From assembly GCA_009921265.1 (NCBI GenBank), contig RFYV01000001.1, positions 62,001 to 126,000 on the forward strand: a DNA stretch of 64,000 nucleotides. Reading direction: 5' to 3'. Position 1 is the first letter of the stretch. Each line of letters begins with the position of its first letter. A program made the position numbers and the translations under genes. The stretch comes from Betaproteobacteria bacterium (GTDB lineage Bacteria > Pseudomonadota > Gammaproteobacteria > Burkholderiales > Burkholderiaceae_C). Shown here piece after piece: positions 48,036 through 57,922 of this stretch. Under the pieces are notes generated by a model, which searched no databases, was not told where the DNA came from, and saw only the letters and a list, made by a program, of their open reading frames with translations.

Positions 48036-49682
48036 TTAACGCGCACTAGCGCAATTTTTGTAGACGTCTAAATCGGCGCGATACACCTGGGTTTTGACTT
48101 GCATTAAACCCAATACCGAGTGAAACAAATGGTCATGCGTTATTTTTTGATCTTTGTCGGCGTTGAGGCATTCGCGAGTGAGGCCTCGTTGATTTTCAAA
48201 CGATGGTGATAGCCAAGTAATCCATGGCACGTGAATTTGTACATCAGGCGCAATGGCGTAGGGTAGTCCGTGTAAATAAAGTTTGTTTTCTCCTAAAGAT
48301 TCACCATGGTCGGAGACATACAACATGACGGTGGGTTGAACTGCCGATTTTTTTTTAAGATATGAAATCACTTGCGACAAAAAATAATCCGTGTAGACCA
48401 ATGTGTTGTCGTAGGCATTGACGATTTCTGCTTGCGAACATCTGGAGAGAATTTCTGTGCTGCATTCAGGCAAGAATTTTTTGAATGCTTTGGGCGAACG
48501 TTTGTAATAGGCGGGGCCATGACTTCCCATTTGATGCATCACCACAACGACGCCTTTTTGCACGCGCTCTGAGGGGAGTTTTTTGATTTGGTCGGGCAAT
48601 TGCTTGATCATGATTTCATCGAAGCATTCGTCGTCTTTGCACAGTGTCGGATCTTTTAAATTCGATGTTTCAAATTGATGGATGTTGCCGCATTGACCTT
48701 TACAACCCGATTGATTGTCGATCCATAAAACTGCGTAGCCCGCACGTTGCAACACATCCAAAAAATTTTCAGTGTCGTAGGGACGTTTTTCAAAATGCGC
48801 ACGTCCCCAATTGGAAAACATACAAGGCACAGAGCTGGCGGTGCTGGTACCGCATGAACGTGCTTGGGTAAAACTAACGATGCTTTCTTGAGAAAGCATG
48901 GGATTGGTATTTTTGTTGTAGCTATTAATAGAAAAATTTGGGCTTCGAGCCGTTTCGCCCAACACCAAAATAAAAAGCGGTGGTGCGTGCTCAGGGGACG
49001 CGTCGATTACGGCGTCGAGTCCTAAAGCTTGTACGGTTTCATCGCGTTTAAGTGGTTGCGTGTAGGCGTTGGTTAATCCATAAATGGTATTGAGTGGATT
49101 AATGAGAAATCGCAACTTGGTTTGATTGCGCATCAAAGAAATAAATTCTTGTGAATTGACTAAAACAGAACCCATTGCAACCGCAATCCCTAAAACCAAG
49201 AGCAATCCGTTTTGTATTACGGCGCGTTTGGTGCGCGGATAAAGAACAGGTGTTGACCACATCCAAAATAAAATTGGGCCACATAAAACGGTAACACTTA
49301 GCGCCATTCGCCAATTGATTTGATCGCTCATTTCTTTGGCGTCAGTTTGCATCACATTAACAATCATGTGAGTGTCGATATAGATGCCGTATTGCAACAT
49401 GTAGTAGGTGCTAAGACTGGCGACAACGATCAATACGCTGATAATGGGTTTGAGTGTCCATCGCCATACCCAAATACCCAGTAGCGATGTGATCGCACCT
49501 GCGATCATAATGGCGATGAGGATTGAGCTCCACACTCCGTGCCATCCTTCAAGTTGCGGTAGTTTGAAGAGGGCCTGCCACCAAGGTAAATTACAAACCG
49601 TGGCAAGCCATAGGCTTGACACAATAACTACGGCAACGGGTGAACGAGCTTTAAATCGCATGCCAATATTGTCTATCAACAT
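48036..49682 (-). CDS. eptA: Phosphoethanolamine transferase (EptA family)
   Basis: A 548-aa inner-membrane enzyme with five N-terminal helices (to about residue 190) and a periplasmic sulfatase-fold domain. The nucleophile Thr lies in LGETARSPNFSINSYNKNTNP (about residue 240); YVSDHGESLGENKLYLHGLPY gives the Asp/His zinc ligands. Several paired Cys (SCGTSTASSVPCMFS, GCKGQCGN) fit the conserved disulfides. It transfers phosphoethanolamine from PE to lipid A phosphates, lowering surface charge; homologues confer polymyxin resistance. No PmrAB-like regulator is nearby. Two in-frame ATGs (49682, 49661) compete for the start. Confidence 0.88.
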   Translation of the reverse strand: MLIDNIGMRFKARSPVAVVIVSSLWLATVCNLPWWQALFKLPQLEGWHGVWSSILIAIMIAGAITSLLGIWVWRWTLKPIISVLIVVASLSTYYMLQYGIYIDTHMIVNVMQTDAKEMSDQINWRMALSVTVLCGPILFWMWSTPVLYPRTKRAVIQNGLLLVLGIAVAMGSVLVNSQEFISLMRNQTKLRFLINPLNTIYGLTNAYTQPLKRDETVQALGLDAVIDASPEHAPPLFILVLGETARSPNFSINSYNKNTNPMLSQESIVSFTQARSCGTSTASSVPCMFSNWGRAHFEKRPYDTENFLDVLQRAGYAVLWIDNQSGCKGQCGNIHQFETSNLKDPTLCKDDECFDEIMIKQLPDQIKKLPSERVQKGVVVVMHQMGSHGPAYYKRSPKAFKKFLPECSTEILSRCSQAEIVNAYDNTLVYTDYFLSQVISYLKKKSAVQPTVMLYVSDHGESLGENKLYLHGLPYAIAPDVQIHVPWITWLSPSFENQRGLTRECLNADKDQKITHDHLFHSVLGLMQVKTQVYRADLDVYKNCASAR

Positions 49683-49708
49683 TTGGCATTTTTAACAAAT
49701 GAAAAGCC

Positions 49709-50845
49709 TTAATTGAAGAAACTTTTTAATTTATCTGCCCAGCCCTGCTCATTGGGTGAGTGCTTATCACCGCCTTTTTTGAGCGACTCATCGAGATCTT
49801 TGAGTAATTTGCGTTGATACTCGGTGAGTTTTACGGGTGTTTCAATGGTGATGTGGCAATATAAATCGCCTGGAAAACTGGAGCGAACACCTTTGATGCC
49901 TTTGCCGCGCAATCGAAATTGCTTGCCTGTTTGTGTGCCTTCTGGAATATCAATAGCTGCTTCGCCCTGTAATGTGGGCACGTTGATTTCTCCACCCAAT
50001 GCGGCCGTGGTAAAGCCAATCGGCATGGCGCAATGCAAGTCGTCGCCATCGCGCTCGAAGATGTCGTGTTTTTTTAGACGTATTTCAATGTACAAATCGC
50101 CTGGAGGACCACCATTGGTACCTGGCTCTCCATTGCCACTGCTTCGAATGCGCATACCGTCATCAATGCCAGAAGGTATTTTGATTTCGAGAGTTTTTTG
50201 TTGTTTGATTTTTCCTTGACCATGACAGGTGCCGCATGGATCAGGAATAACTTTGCCGGCTCCTCTGCAATGCGGACAGGTTTGTTGCACGCTGAAAAAA
50301 CCTTGACGCATTTGCACTTGCCCCGAGCCTTGACATGTGCCACAAGCTTTTGCGGATGTACCAGGCTTGGCCCCTGATCCACTGCAGGTACCACATGAAT
50401 CCCAACTGGGAATTCGAATTTGTGAGTCTTTGCCGTGTGCGGCTTCTTCGAGCGTGATTTCCATTGCATAACTCAAATCATTGCCACGATAGACTTGCCG
50501 TCCACCACCGCCTTGACGCCTTGCTTGACCAAAAATATCACCAAAGATATCTCCAAACGCATCTGCAAAACCAGCACCACCAGAGCCTTGTGTACCGCCG
50601 CGCATGTTGGGGTCGACACCCGCGTGACCATATTGATCGTAGGCCGCGCGTTTTTCGGGATCTGACAACATTTCGTAGGCTTCTTTGGCCTCTTTGAATT
50701 TAACTTCTGCTTCTTTAGTTTCTTCACCTTGATTGCGATCGGGGTGAAATTTCATCGCCATCTTGCGATAAGACTTTTTAATTTCTTCGTCTGTAGCAGT
50801 TTTGGAGACGCCCAAGACTTGGTAGTAATCGCGTTTGGTTGCCAT
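49709..50845 (-). CDS. dnaJ: Chaperone protein DnaJ
   Basis: A 378-aa class I Hsp40. J-domain with HPD in KFHPDRNQG (residues about 33-35), Gly/Phe-rich linker (about 78-115), four zinc-binding repeats ([32 protein letters not shown]), then the C-terminal substrate-binding and dimerisation domains. It delivers clients to DnaK and stimulates its ATPase. Last gene of grpE-dnaK-dnaJ, separated from dnaK by 103 bp that contain a strong hairpin. Confidence 0.97.
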   Translation of the reverse strand: MATKRDYYQVLGVSKTATDEEIKKSYRKMAMKFHPDRNQGEETKEAEVKFKEAKEAYEMLSDPEKRAAYDQYGHAGVDPNMRGGTQGSGGAGFADAFGDIFGDIFGQARRQGGGGRQVYRGNDLSYAMEITLEEAAHGKDSQIRIPSWDSCGTCSGSGAKPGTSAKACGTCQGSGQVQMRQGFFSVQQTCPHCRGAGKVIPDPCGTCHGQGKIKQQKTLEIKIPSGIDDGMRIRSSGNGEPGTNGGPPGDLYIEIRLKKHDIFERDGDDLHCAMPIGFTTAALGGEINVPTLQGEAAIDIPEGTQTGKQFRLRGKGIKGVRSSFPGDLYCHITIETPVKLTEYQRKLLKDLDESLKKGGDKHSPNEQGWADKLKSFFN

Positions 50846-50894
50846 GATGATGGGTTGTTAAAAGTGGTTGAAATGTGTTGTTCAGATAGACAAA

Positions 50895-50927
50895 ACACCC
50901 AAAGCACAAAAATAGTGCTTTGGGTGT
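50895..50927 (-). terminator. Strong hairpin between dnaK and dnaJ (partial terminator or processing site)
   Basis: ACACCCAAAGCAC (50895-50907) pairs perfectly with GTGCTTTGGGTGT (50915-50927): a 13-bp stem with a 7-nt loop. Read in the direction of the operon it is followed only by TTTTG, a weak T-run. It probably attenuates transcription into dnaJ or protects the dnaK transcript end, which would keep DnaK more abundant than DnaJ. Confidence 0.65.
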
Positions 50928-50948
50928 GATGGGCTGGGTGTAAGGGTG

Positions 50949-52895
50949 TTAGCCTTTTTTAACTTCCTTGACTTCTGCATCGACCACATTGTCATCTGCG
51001 GGTTTTGCATGGGGCTGATCCGGTGATGCACCCGCCGCGCCTGCTGCTCCAGCAGCTGCGGCTTGTTGTGCTTGCATATCAGCGTAAACTTTTTCGCCTA
51101 ATTTTTGTGAGGCGGTCATTAAAGTTTCTGTTGCAGACTCAATGGCAACTTTGTCTTCACCTTTGAGTACTTCTTCCAAAGTTTTGATGGCAGCTTCAAT
51201 TTTTTCTTTTTCTGAAGCGTCTATTTTGTCGCCATGTTCGGTGAGACTCTTTTTGACGGAATGGACAGCTGCATCGCCTTGATTGCGGGATTGAATGATT
51301 TCGAGTTTCTTTTTGTCTTCGTCCGCATTGAGTTCTGCGTCCTTGACCATTTGTTGAATCTCATCTTCAGACAAACCTGAGTTGGCCTTGATGGTGATTT
51401 TGTTTTCTTTGCCAGTGGCTTTGTCTTTGGCACCCACATGCAAAATACCGTTGGCGTCAATATCAAAACTGACTTCAATTTGTGGCGTTCCGCGCGATGC
51501 AGGGGGAATGCCTTCTAAATTAAATTCACCCAGCATTTTGTTGCCGCTGGCCATATCGCGTTCACCTTGGTAAACCTTGATGGTGACCGCGGGTTGATTG
51601 TCGTCAGCCGTTGAAAAAGTTTGTGCAAATTTGGTTGGGATTGTTGTGTTTTTGGTTATCATCTTAGTCATCACGCCACCAAGAGTTTCGATGCCCAATG
51701 ACAGAGGTGTGACGTCAAGCAATAACACGTCGGTGCGATCGCCAGACAATACTTGACCTTGAATGGCAGCTCCCACTGCAACGGCTTCGTCAGGGTTGAC
51801 GTCACGACGGGGTTCTTTACCAAAAAATTCTTTGACTTTGTCTTGAACCTTGGGCATTCGGGTCATACCGCCCACCAAAATAACGTCATCAATGTCACTC
51901 ACATTAACGCCAGCGTCTTTGATGGCGATTCTGCAAGGTGCAATGGTGCGTTCAATTAATTCGTCAACCAAACTTTCTAACTTGGCGCGATTGAGTTTGA
52001 TGTTGAGATGTTTGGGGCCGCTGGCATCTGCAGTGATGTAGGGCAAGTTGATGTCTGTTCCCGTGGAAGAAGAGAGTTCGATCTTTGCTTTTTCTGCTGA
52101 TTCTTTGAGGCGTTGCAAAGCCAAAACATCTTTGGATAAATCAACGCCAGATTCCTTTTTGAATTCTGTAATGATGAAGTCAATGATCCGTTGATCGAAA
52201 TCTTCACCACCTAAAAACGTATCGCCATTGGTGGACAACACTTCAAATTGTTTTTCGCCATCAACGTCGGCAATTTCGATGATGGATACGTCAAATGTTC
52301 CGCCACCCAAGTCGTACACAGCAATTTTGCGATCGCCTTTTTCGGTTTTGTCTAAACCGAAGGCCAATGCAGCTGCAGTGGGTTCGTTAATGATGCGTTT
52401 GACATCCAATCCTGCAATGCGCCCTGCATCTTTGGTGGCTTGGCGTTGTGCATCATTAAAGTAAGCAGGAACGGTGATGACGGCTTCTGTTACTTCTTCG
52501 CCCAAATAATCTTCAGCTGTTTTTTTCATCTTGCGCAGAATTTCGGCGCTGATTTGTGGTGGTGCTAATTTGCTACCACGCACTTCAACCCATGCGTCGC
52601 CGTTGTCGGCTTTTGCAATGGTGTAGGGCATCAAGTCAATATCTTTTTGAACTTCTTTTTCTTCAAACTTGCGACCGATGAGTCGTTTGACCGCGTACAA
52701 GGTATTGCGTGGATTAGTCACCGCTTGACGCTTGGCCGATGCACCCACCAAAATTTCGCCGTCTTCTTGATAGGCGATGATGGACGGTGTGGTACGCGCA
52801 CCTTCTGCGTTTTCGATGACCTTGGTGGTGTTGCCTTCCATAATGGCCACGCATGAATTGGTGGTGCCGAGGTCAATACCGATAATTTTTCCCAT
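50949..52895 (-). CDS. dnaK: Chaperone protein DnaK (Hsp70)
   Basis: A 648-aa Hsp70. ATPase domain begins [38 protein letters not shown] and [14 protein letters not shown] follow. The substrate-binding domain (about 390-500) and helical lid lead to a Gln/Ala-rich tail and a C-terminal [10 protein letters not shown], a minor variant of the usual EEVKDKK end. A strong ribosome binding site (CAGGAGAAAAAA, read on the minus strand) precedes the ATG. It folds proteins with GrpE and DnaJ and hands aggregates to ClpB (21-23.7 kb). Confidence 0.98.
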   Translation of the reverse strand: MGKIIGIDLGTTNSCVAIMEGNTTKVIENAEGARTTPSIIAYQEDGEILVGASAKRQAVTNPRNTLYAVKRLIGRKFEEKEVQKDIDLMPYTIAKADNGDAWVEVRGSKLAPPQISAEILRKMKKTAEDYLGEEVTEAVITVPAYFNDAQRQATKDAGRIAGLDVKRIINEPTAAALAFGLDKTEKGDRKIAVYDLGGGTFDVSIIEIADVDGEKQFEVLSTNGDTFLGGEDFDQRIIDFIITEFKKESGVDLSKDVLALQRLKESAEKAKIELSSSTGTDINLPYITADASGPKHLNIKLNRAKLESLVDELIERTIAPCRIAIKDAGVNVSDIDDVILVGGMTRMPKVQDKVKEFFGKEPRRDVNPDEAVAVGAAIQGQVLSGDRTDVLLLDVTPLSLGIETLGGVMTKMITKNTTIPTKFAQTFSTADDNQPAVTIKVYQGERDMASGNKMLGEFNLEGIPPASRGTPQIEVSFDIDANGILHVGAKDKATGKENKITIKANSGLSEDEIQQMVKDAELNADEDKKKLEIIQSRNQGDAAVHSVKKSLTEHGDKIDASEKEKIEAAIKTLEEVLKGEDKVAIESATETLMTASQKLGEKVYADMQAQQAAAAGAAGAAGASPDQPHAKPADDNVVDAEVKEVKKG

Positions 52896-52956
52896 TTTTT
52901 TCTCCTGAGGACCTGTTTCTTGAAACGCTGTTAATGTGAATGAAGCTACTTAGAAT

Positions 52957-52982
52957 TTGTGGATTGATTGTGTTTTTTCAAG
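52957..52982 (-). promoter_or_regulatory. Weak second sigma-32-like promoter ahead of dnaK
   Basis: On the minus strand CTTGAAA (52982-52976) is followed after 13 nt by CCACAA (52962-52957), a partial match to the sigma-32 -10 (CCCCAT). It lies in the 93-bp grpE-dnaK gap and would give dnaK its own heat-shock start. Much weaker than the grpE promoter. Confidence 0.4.
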
Positions 52983-52988
52983 CCCTGT

Positions 52989-53588
52989 TTATTTGGGCGC
53001 TGTCACTGTGACCAATGCGGGGCGCAATACACGATCCGCAATGGAATAACCTTTTTGCAAAACAGTGACGACAGTGCTGGGGTCTTGTTCTGCAGGTACG
53101 ACCGAAATGGCTTGGTGACTGTGTGCGTCAAATTTGGTGCCCGTAACGGGGTTAATTTCGATAACTTTATTGCGTTCGAGTGCAGATTTGAGTTGTCTTA
53201 ACGTGGCTTCTGAGCCTTCGCGCAGTTGTTCGGGGGTCGCTTGAGCAATGGCCAAGCCTGCTTCGAGACTATCGGCCACTGGCAAAAGACTTTCGGCAAA
53301 AGATTCGATTGCAAACTTGCGCGCTTTGCTGACCTCTTCGTCCGCGCGACGTCGGGCGTTTTCTACATCGGCTTTGGCGCGTAAAAACTGATCGGCCAAA
53401 TCGGCGTTTTTGGCTTGTAGTTCAGCCAATTGAGCCAGAGATTCGGTAAAAGATTCGGTTGTTTCACTAGCAAAACCCAATGGAGAGGCCTCTGGCGCTT
53501 GGGTTGGTTGATCTTTCGCGCGCTTGGGAGCTGGCTCATAAGGATTGAAGTTGGGCGAAGGTGGATTGGGGTTGAGTGAATCAGTCAT
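52989..53588 (-). CDS. grpE: Nucleotide exchange factor GrpE
   Basis: A 199-aa protein. A disordered Pro/Asn-rich N-terminus ([18 protein letters not shown]) precedes the long dimerising helix ([37 protein letters not shown]). The C-terminal beta domain has [46 protein letters not shown], with the canonical GY-x-x-x-RVLRPA motif. It releases ADP from DnaK. First gene of the heat-shock operon; a strong sigma-32 promoter lies directly upstream. Confidence 0.96.
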   Translation of the reverse strand: MTDSLNPNPPSPNFNPYEPAPKRAKDQPTQAPEASPLGFASETTESFTESLAQLAELQAKNADLADQFLRAKADVENARRRADEEVSKARKFAIESFAESLLPVADSLEAGLAIAQATPEQLREGSEATLRQLKSALERNKVIEINPVTGTKFDAHSHQAISVVPAEQDPSTVVTVLQKGYSIADRVLRPALVTVTAPK

Positions 53589-53620
53589 GCGCTGTTTAAA
53601 AAGGGTGAATTAATCCATAA

Positions 53621-53646
53621 CTGGGGAGTTGAGCCCCATTTTCAAG
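53621..53646 (-). promoter_or_regulatory. Sigma-32 heat-shock promoter of grpE-dnaK-dnaJ
   Basis: On the minus strand CTTGAAA (53646-53640), a 13-nt spacer, then CCCCAG (53626-53621) gives a near-consensus sigma-32 promoter (CTTGAAA-N13-CCCCAT). It ends about 32 bp before the grpE ATG. The spacer ATGGGGCTCAACT contains GGGG that can pair with the CCCC of the -10. No CIRCE element is seen. Confidence 0.85.
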
Positions 53647-53664
53647 TCAATATTTAAGAAATAT

Positions 53665-54015
53665 TTATTCGACGGCCAGTAATTGGACTTCGAATTCCAG
53701 GGTAGCGTTGGGCGGGATGACGCCGCCAGCGCCCCGAGCGCCATAGCCCATGTCGGGGGGGATGCGTAGGGTACGTGTACCGCCCACTTTCATTCCTTGA
53801 ACACCCTCGTCCCAACCGCGAATAACCATCCCCGCACCCAATGAAAACTCAAAAGGGGAGTTGCGGTCTAAGCTGGAATCGAATTTTCCGCCGCGCTGGT
53901 CATCGGCAAACAGCCAGCCTGTGTAATGCACGCTCACTTCTTGACCCACAGTTGCGGTTTCACCGTCGCCGACGATGGTATCGATGTATTGAAGGCCAGA
54001 GGGCAGGGTTTGCAT
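53665..54015 (-). CDS. FKBP-type peptidyl-prolyl cis-trans isomerase
   Basis: A 116-aa single-domain [87 protein letters not shown], ending [11 protein letters not shown]. All key pocket residues ([21 protein letters not shown]) are present, so it should be an active prolyl isomerase. No signal peptide, hence cytoplasmic. I start at ATG 54015, which has AAGGA eight bases upstream, and reject a 45-residue in-frame extension. It precedes grpE on the same strand. Confidence 0.93.
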   Translation of the reverse strand: MQTLPSGLQYIDTIVGDGETATVGQEVSVHYTGWLFADDQRGGKFDSSLDRNSPFEFSLGAGMVIRGWDEGVQGMKVGGTRTLRIPPDMGYGARGAGGVIPPNATLEFEVQLLAVE

Positions 54016-54129
54016 GATGAATTCCTTTAGTGTCGTTGATGTGTCTTGCTTGGCCCTTAAAACATGGTGAAATGTTGAAAGCCCTTGAAAAATAACAAGT
54101 CCGCATTGTAAATTGAATGGAATCACATC

Positions 54130-54723
54130 ATGAATGAACGTTTTGCACAAATTTCTTATGAATCACTCGCCCCTGAAACAAAAACATTGGCTGATGAAAT
54201 TTTAAAAATATCAAGCGCTGGCTTGGGAGGACCTTACAACGCATTACTGCGCAGTCCACAAATGGCAGATCGTTGTTTTTCTTTGCTCGATTATTTGCGC
54301 TTTAAAACGACAGTACCCAAGCGATTGAATGAGTTTGCAATTTTGATTCAGGCGCGCATATCGAATGCTCAGTATGAATGGTGGGCGCATGAAACAATTG
54401 CACGAAAAGCTGGTTTGCGTGATGAAGTCATGACGCAATTGCGTGAATGTCAGCGACCAACGAATATGTTGGATGATGAGAAATTGGTGTATGACTATTG
54501 CGTTCAGATTTCACTCAATCACCGGGTGTCCGATGACTTATGGAAAAAAGCGATTAATGCGATGGGCGAGAAAGCTGTAGTGGACTTGACTGTTTTGTCG
54601 GGCACTTATGTAATGGTGTCGATGTTGTTGAATGCCACTCAAGTTGGAATACCTGGAGGAGGTCCTGAGCCGTTAAAAGTTTTATCACCATCGGTTATTC
54701 GAGAAAAATTGTTAGTCAATTAA
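54130..54723 (+). CDS. Carboxymuconolactone decarboxylase family protein
   Basis: A 197-aa all-helical protein of the CMD/AhpD superfamily: [104 protein letters not shown]. It lacks the CxxC of AhpD peroxidases and keeps the EWWAHE motif of the decarboxylase-like branch, so a lactone or aromatic ring-cleavage product is a plausible substrate. Downstream, converging from the other strand, lies the feruloyl-CoA synthase operon, which supports an aromatic-acid context (inference). Confidence 0.78.
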   Translation: MNERFAQISYESLAPETKTLADEILKISSAGLGGPYNALLRSPQMADRCFSLLDYLRFKTTVPKRLNEFAILIQARISNAQYEWWAHETIARKAGLRDEVMTQLRECQRPTNMLDDEKLVYDYCVQISLNHRVSDDLWKKAINAMGEKAVVDLTVLSGTYVMVSMLLNATQVGIPGGGPEPLKVLSPSVIREKLLVN

Positions 54724-55105
54724 ATTTTCAGTTTAATTTTCAATTAGTTGTTAATTTTTTTGATTTTGTGGAACTTATTAATTGGGGCTTTCCAATAAGT
54801 CATGTAGGTAATGGCCATTCAGCCAAAGTTAATTGGTTAAACCTGTGATTGCTCATCAATTAGGGTGGGTGAAAAAATTCATTAATAAAAAAAGAAAAGT
54901 AAATGATCATGAGGAAAATAAAAAAAGAAAAATAAAACAAAAACTAAAGATCAGATAAATGTAGGCCATGCAAAATGTGCGCAAGCAAGAGATAGATTTT
55001 GTAGAGATCTTGCAAATTGTTGTGGTGGATTTCTTAAGTGTTTAAAGTGTTGATGTAAGTGTTTGGCTGCAGGTGCTTTTTGTTATAAAAATTAAGTTAT
55101 TTAAA
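54724..55105. other. AT-rich 382-bp intergenic region, no intact gene
   Basis: Lies between two convergent genes. It holds poly-A and poly-T runs and no complete gene. Short coding-like scraps are visible on the plus strand: ELINWGFPISHVGNGHSAKV near 54771-54830, VIAHQLGWVKKFINKKRKV near 54847-54903, and a Cys-rich stretch at 54961-55092 containing RFCRDLANCCGGFLKCLKC, then TGA at 55051, then CKCLAAGAFCYKN. None has a start codon with a ribosome binding site. Probably degraded coding DNA; no terminator with a T-run was found. Confidence 0.4.
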
Positions 55106-56995
55106 TTATTTTTTTAACTGAGTTGATCTCTGTGTATCGGATTTGACGCTAAGTAGAGTGTTGGGTAACTCATTGCCATGAAACGCTAGCACGTGTTGCG
55201 CGCGATGCGCCAACACGGCGCGTTGATTGATCGATCCTTTATCGGTGATTTCTCCGCGATCGATGGTGGGCGGCTCTGACAGCAAACATAATCTTGCAAT
55301 TCGATTAGCGCTGCCTGTTGCGGTTTGCGCCAATTGATTGAGTATGTTTTGAAAATAACTTAAAACATCTGCATGTTGCAAAACTTCTTGTAATGAAGCA
55401 CTGGTTGATAAATTACAAAGTTGTCTCACAGCAGGCGTTGTGAAGATCATCGCGCCAACTTCTTTGAGATTAATGCCTGTGATGACTGCGTCTTGTATGT
55501 ATGGTGCGCCTGCGGCAATAATTTTAGCGCGCATGGGGCCAACGCTCACAAATGTACCTGTAGCCAATTTGAAGTCTTCGGCGATGCGACCATCAAACTT
55601 CAAACCCAAATGGATGTTGTTTTCATCGATCCATTGAACAGCGTCACCTGTTTTAAAAAAACCTTCTTCATCAAATGACTCGGCCGTAATGTCCGGTGCG
55701 CGCCAATAACCTGGTGTGATGTTAGGTCCTTTGTAACGAACTTCGGTTTTTCCGTCTGCTGCAATGAGTTTGAGTTCAAGACCAGGTGCAGGAACTCCAA
55801 GGTCGCCTGAGCGAACATGTGGGTTGGTAATAAAAATAGCAAAGGGACCGCTCTCTGTCATGCCCAATCCCGTGGCCATCACAATGCGCTCGCCGACTTC
55901 TTTTTCTTGTGATGCAAACAAACTATCCCAAATGGGTTGCGCCAATGCAGCGCCTGCATAAAAAAACATGTGCACACGTGACAATAATTTTTGTCGCAGC
56001 ACATCATCGGATTGCATAGCGTTAGCAATGGCTTCAAAACCCGTGGGCACGTTGAAGTAAACAGTGGGTGCAATTTCGCACAGATTGCGCAAGGTTTCGT
56101 GCATCAATGTGCGTGTGGGTTTGCCGTCGTCAATGTACAAAGTGCCGCCGTGATAAACCACCATACCAAAGTTGTGATTGCCACCAAAGGTGTGATTCCA
56201 TGGCAACCAATCGACCAATACCAATGACTCATTGGCAAGCACGGGCATGGATTGAGTCATTTGTTGTTGATTGGCACACCACATGCGATGCGTATTGATG
56301 ACCGCTTTTGGCATTTTGGTGGAGCCACTGGTGAATAAAAATTTCACTATTGTGTCGGGTCCAGTTTTTTCCATGGCTTGATCAACGGCAGGTGTTGCAA
56401 CGGTATTACACAAATCTGCAAATTGCGTGTTGGGACGTGTATCCAAGCTTCCTTCGCACAAAACGACTTCGGTATGGATATCGACTGCAGCGTGAATTGC
56501 TTTGCCATATCGCTTGGCATCGAATGCAAAGACCAAACCAGGTGTAACGGTTTTGATCACATGTTTGAGTTTCTCAAAGTCTTGACTAATGAGTGAATAG
56601 GGTGGAGATGTCGGTACATAAGGCACACCTGCAATCATGCAACCCAAAGCAAGTTGTGCGTGTTCAATGCTGTTTTCACTCAGTATCAACACGGGTCTTT
56701 CTGTGCTGAGTTGTCGATCAATGAGTGCTTGTGCAATTTGTTGGGCGCTAAGCCAAGCTTGTGCAAACGTTAAATGCTGCCAGTCGCCGAGCTGTCCATT
56801 TTGATGGGTGCGTCTTGCAAACAAAGTGCGATCGGGGGAGGCGCGCGCCCAATGGGCCAGTCGATCGGTGAGTCGTTGCGGATATTCACCCAGCGCTTGT
56901 TCGGCTTTGAGGTAGTGTGTGCCCGCTGCACCTTGACGCAATGCGACGCGTGTAACGCCAAATTCAAGGTGACGAAATTTTTTTTCGACACTCAT
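55106..56995 (-). CDS. fcs: Feruloyl-CoA synthase
   Basis: A 629-aa ANL-superfamily acyl-CoA ligase. The AMP-binding P-loop is LFTSGSTKMPKAVINTH (about residues 226-242); LVDWLPWNHTFGGNHNF, TEVRYKGPNITPGYW and FFKTGDAVQW follow. The DWLPWNHTFGGNH and HPRP-type N-terminus are typical of the feruloyl-CoA synthases of Burkholderiales, which activate ferulate, coumarate or caffeate with ATP and CoA. The canonical C-terminal Lys region is of the Fcs type (RIAEDFKLATGTFV). Its ATG overlaps the stop of the upstream crotonase by 4 bp, so the two are translationally coupled. Confidence 0.88.
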   Translation of the reverse strand: MSVEKKFRHLEFGVTRVALRQGAAGTHYLKAEQALGEYPQRLTDRLAHWARASPDRTLFARRTHQNGQLGDWQHLTFAQAWLSAQQIAQALIDRQLSTERPVLILSENSIEHAQLALGCMIAGVPYVPTSPPYSLISQDFEKLKHVIKTVTPGLVFAFDAKRYGKAIHAAVDIHTEVVLCEGSLDTRPNTQFADLCNTVATPAVDQAMEKTGPDTIVKFLFTSGSTKMPKAVINTHRMWCANQQQMTQSMPVLANESLVLVDWLPWNHTFGGNHNFGMVVYHGGTLYIDDGKPTRTLMHETLRNLCEIAPTVYFNVPTGFEAIANAMQSDDVLRQKLLSRVHMFFYAGAALAQPIWDSLFASQEKEVGERIVMATGLGMTESGPFAIFITNPHVRSGDLGVPAPGLELKLIAADGKTEVRYKGPNITPGYWRAPDITAESFDEEGFFKTGDAVQWIDENNIHLGLKFDGRIAEDFKLATGTFVSVGPMRAKIIAAGAPYIQDAVITGINLKEVGAMIFTTPAVRQLCNLSTSASLQEVLQHADVLSYFQNILNQLAQTATGSANRIARLCLLSEPPTIDRGEITDKGSINQRAVLAHRAQHVLAFHGNELPNTLLSVKSDTQRSTQLKK

Positions 56996-57765
56996 GATTT
57001 TTTAACTTTGTCAGCGCGACCTTCTAAAAAATCACGCACACGTTGCTTGGCCTCAGGCGCGCTTTGAGCAATACCTGCCATCATGGCTTCTGTGAAAAAA
57101 CCATGTTCTGACGATTGTTCAGCAATGCGAGGCAATGCATGCATTAATGCGTAGTTGGTGAGGGGTGCATTTTGAGCAATACGTTTAGCTAACTCTAAAG
57201 CTTTGTTCAATGACGTATTTTTTTCAACTAAATATTGTGCAAAGCCTGCGCGTTCACCATCGATAGCGTTGTAAACGCGACCTGTCATCATCATGTCGGT
57301 CATGCGTGCAACGCCAATTAATTTTGGAATGCGCACTGATCCACCACCACCGACAAAAATACCGCGCGAACCTTCAGGTAATGCATAAAAAGTGGTGTCG
57401 TCTGCAACGCGAATATGACAGGCACTCGCCAACTCCAAACCACCACCTACTACGGCTCCTTGCAAAGCCGCAACAACCGGAACAGGTCCACGCTCTACAC
57501 GTTCGAGCGCTGTGTGCCATGAGCGCGAATGCATCAAGCCTTGACCCGCATCGCGTTCTTGCAGTTCACTCAAATCAAGTCCTGCACAAAAATGTTCGCC
57601 ATCACCTGCAATCACTGCACAGCGAATATTCTTTGGTAGAGTGTCAAAGGCCAAACGAATCGATTCAATCAAAGCGTCGTTGAGTGCATTTCTTTTTTTA
57701 GGTCGTGTGAGTCGAATAATGGCGACTTCGCCATCAAAGCTTCGATTGAGATCGGGGTTGTTCAT
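56992..57765 (-). CDS. Crotonase/enoyl-CoA hydratase family protein
   Basis: A 257-aa crotonase: RLTRPKKRNALNDALI, the oxyanion-hole segments EHFCAGLDLSEL and GAVVGGGLELASACHIRVAD, and a catalytic Glu in ALPEGSRGIFVGGGGSVRIPKLIG. It is coupled to feruloyl-CoA synthase, so its substrate is probably a hydroxycinnamoyl-CoA or its hydrated form. It differs from classical feruloyl-CoA hydratase/lyase (Ech), whose N-terminus has the VTLNRPEKRNAMSP form, so hydration without C-C cleavage is equally possible. First gene of its operon; a palindromic operator-like site lies 40-57 bp upstream. Confidence 0.82.
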   Translation of the reverse strand: MNNPDLNRSFDGEVAIIRLTRPKKRNALNDALIESIRLAFDTLPKNIRCAVIAGDGEHFCAGLDLSELQERDAGQGLMHSRSWHTALERVERGPVPVVAALQGAVVGGGLELASACHIRVADDTTFYALPEGSRGIFVGGGGSVRIPKLIGVARMTDMMMTGRVYNAIDGERAGFAQYLVEKNTSLNKALELAKRIAQNAPLTNYALMHALPRIAEQSSEHGFFTEAMMAGIAQSAPEAKQRVRDFLEGRADKVKKS

Positions 57766-57805
57766 AAAATGGATTTAAAGTTTAGAAAAGATTAGAATCG
57801 ACTAT

Positions 57806-57822
57806 GGTTATATCCTATAACC
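57806..57822. promoter_or_regulatory. Perfect palindrome between the crotonase and amidohydrolase genes
   Basis: GGTTATA (57806-57812), TCC, TATAACC (57816-57822): a perfect 7-bp inverted repeat with a 3-bp centre in the 157-bp divergent promoter region. Size and symmetry fit a MarR- or TetR-type operator. Hydroxycinnamate operons are commonly controlled by MarR repressors that respond to the CoA thioester; no such gene lies in the window. Confidence 0.55.
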
Positions 57823-57922
57823 CTTTCAAGTGACTTGTGGTCAGCCTCCTAAGAATAAACCCTTGGCGAATACATGGTCTCAGTGGTGTACAGCGGTTTT
57901 AAATTGCAGTTGGAGTAGTTTC

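Noticed and set aside
48041-48059. GCGC-ACTA-GCGC followed by ATTTTT as terminator after the DUF1854 gene
   Set aside because: Only a 4-bp stem, and it lies within the coding end of the convergent eptA gene; too weak to call.
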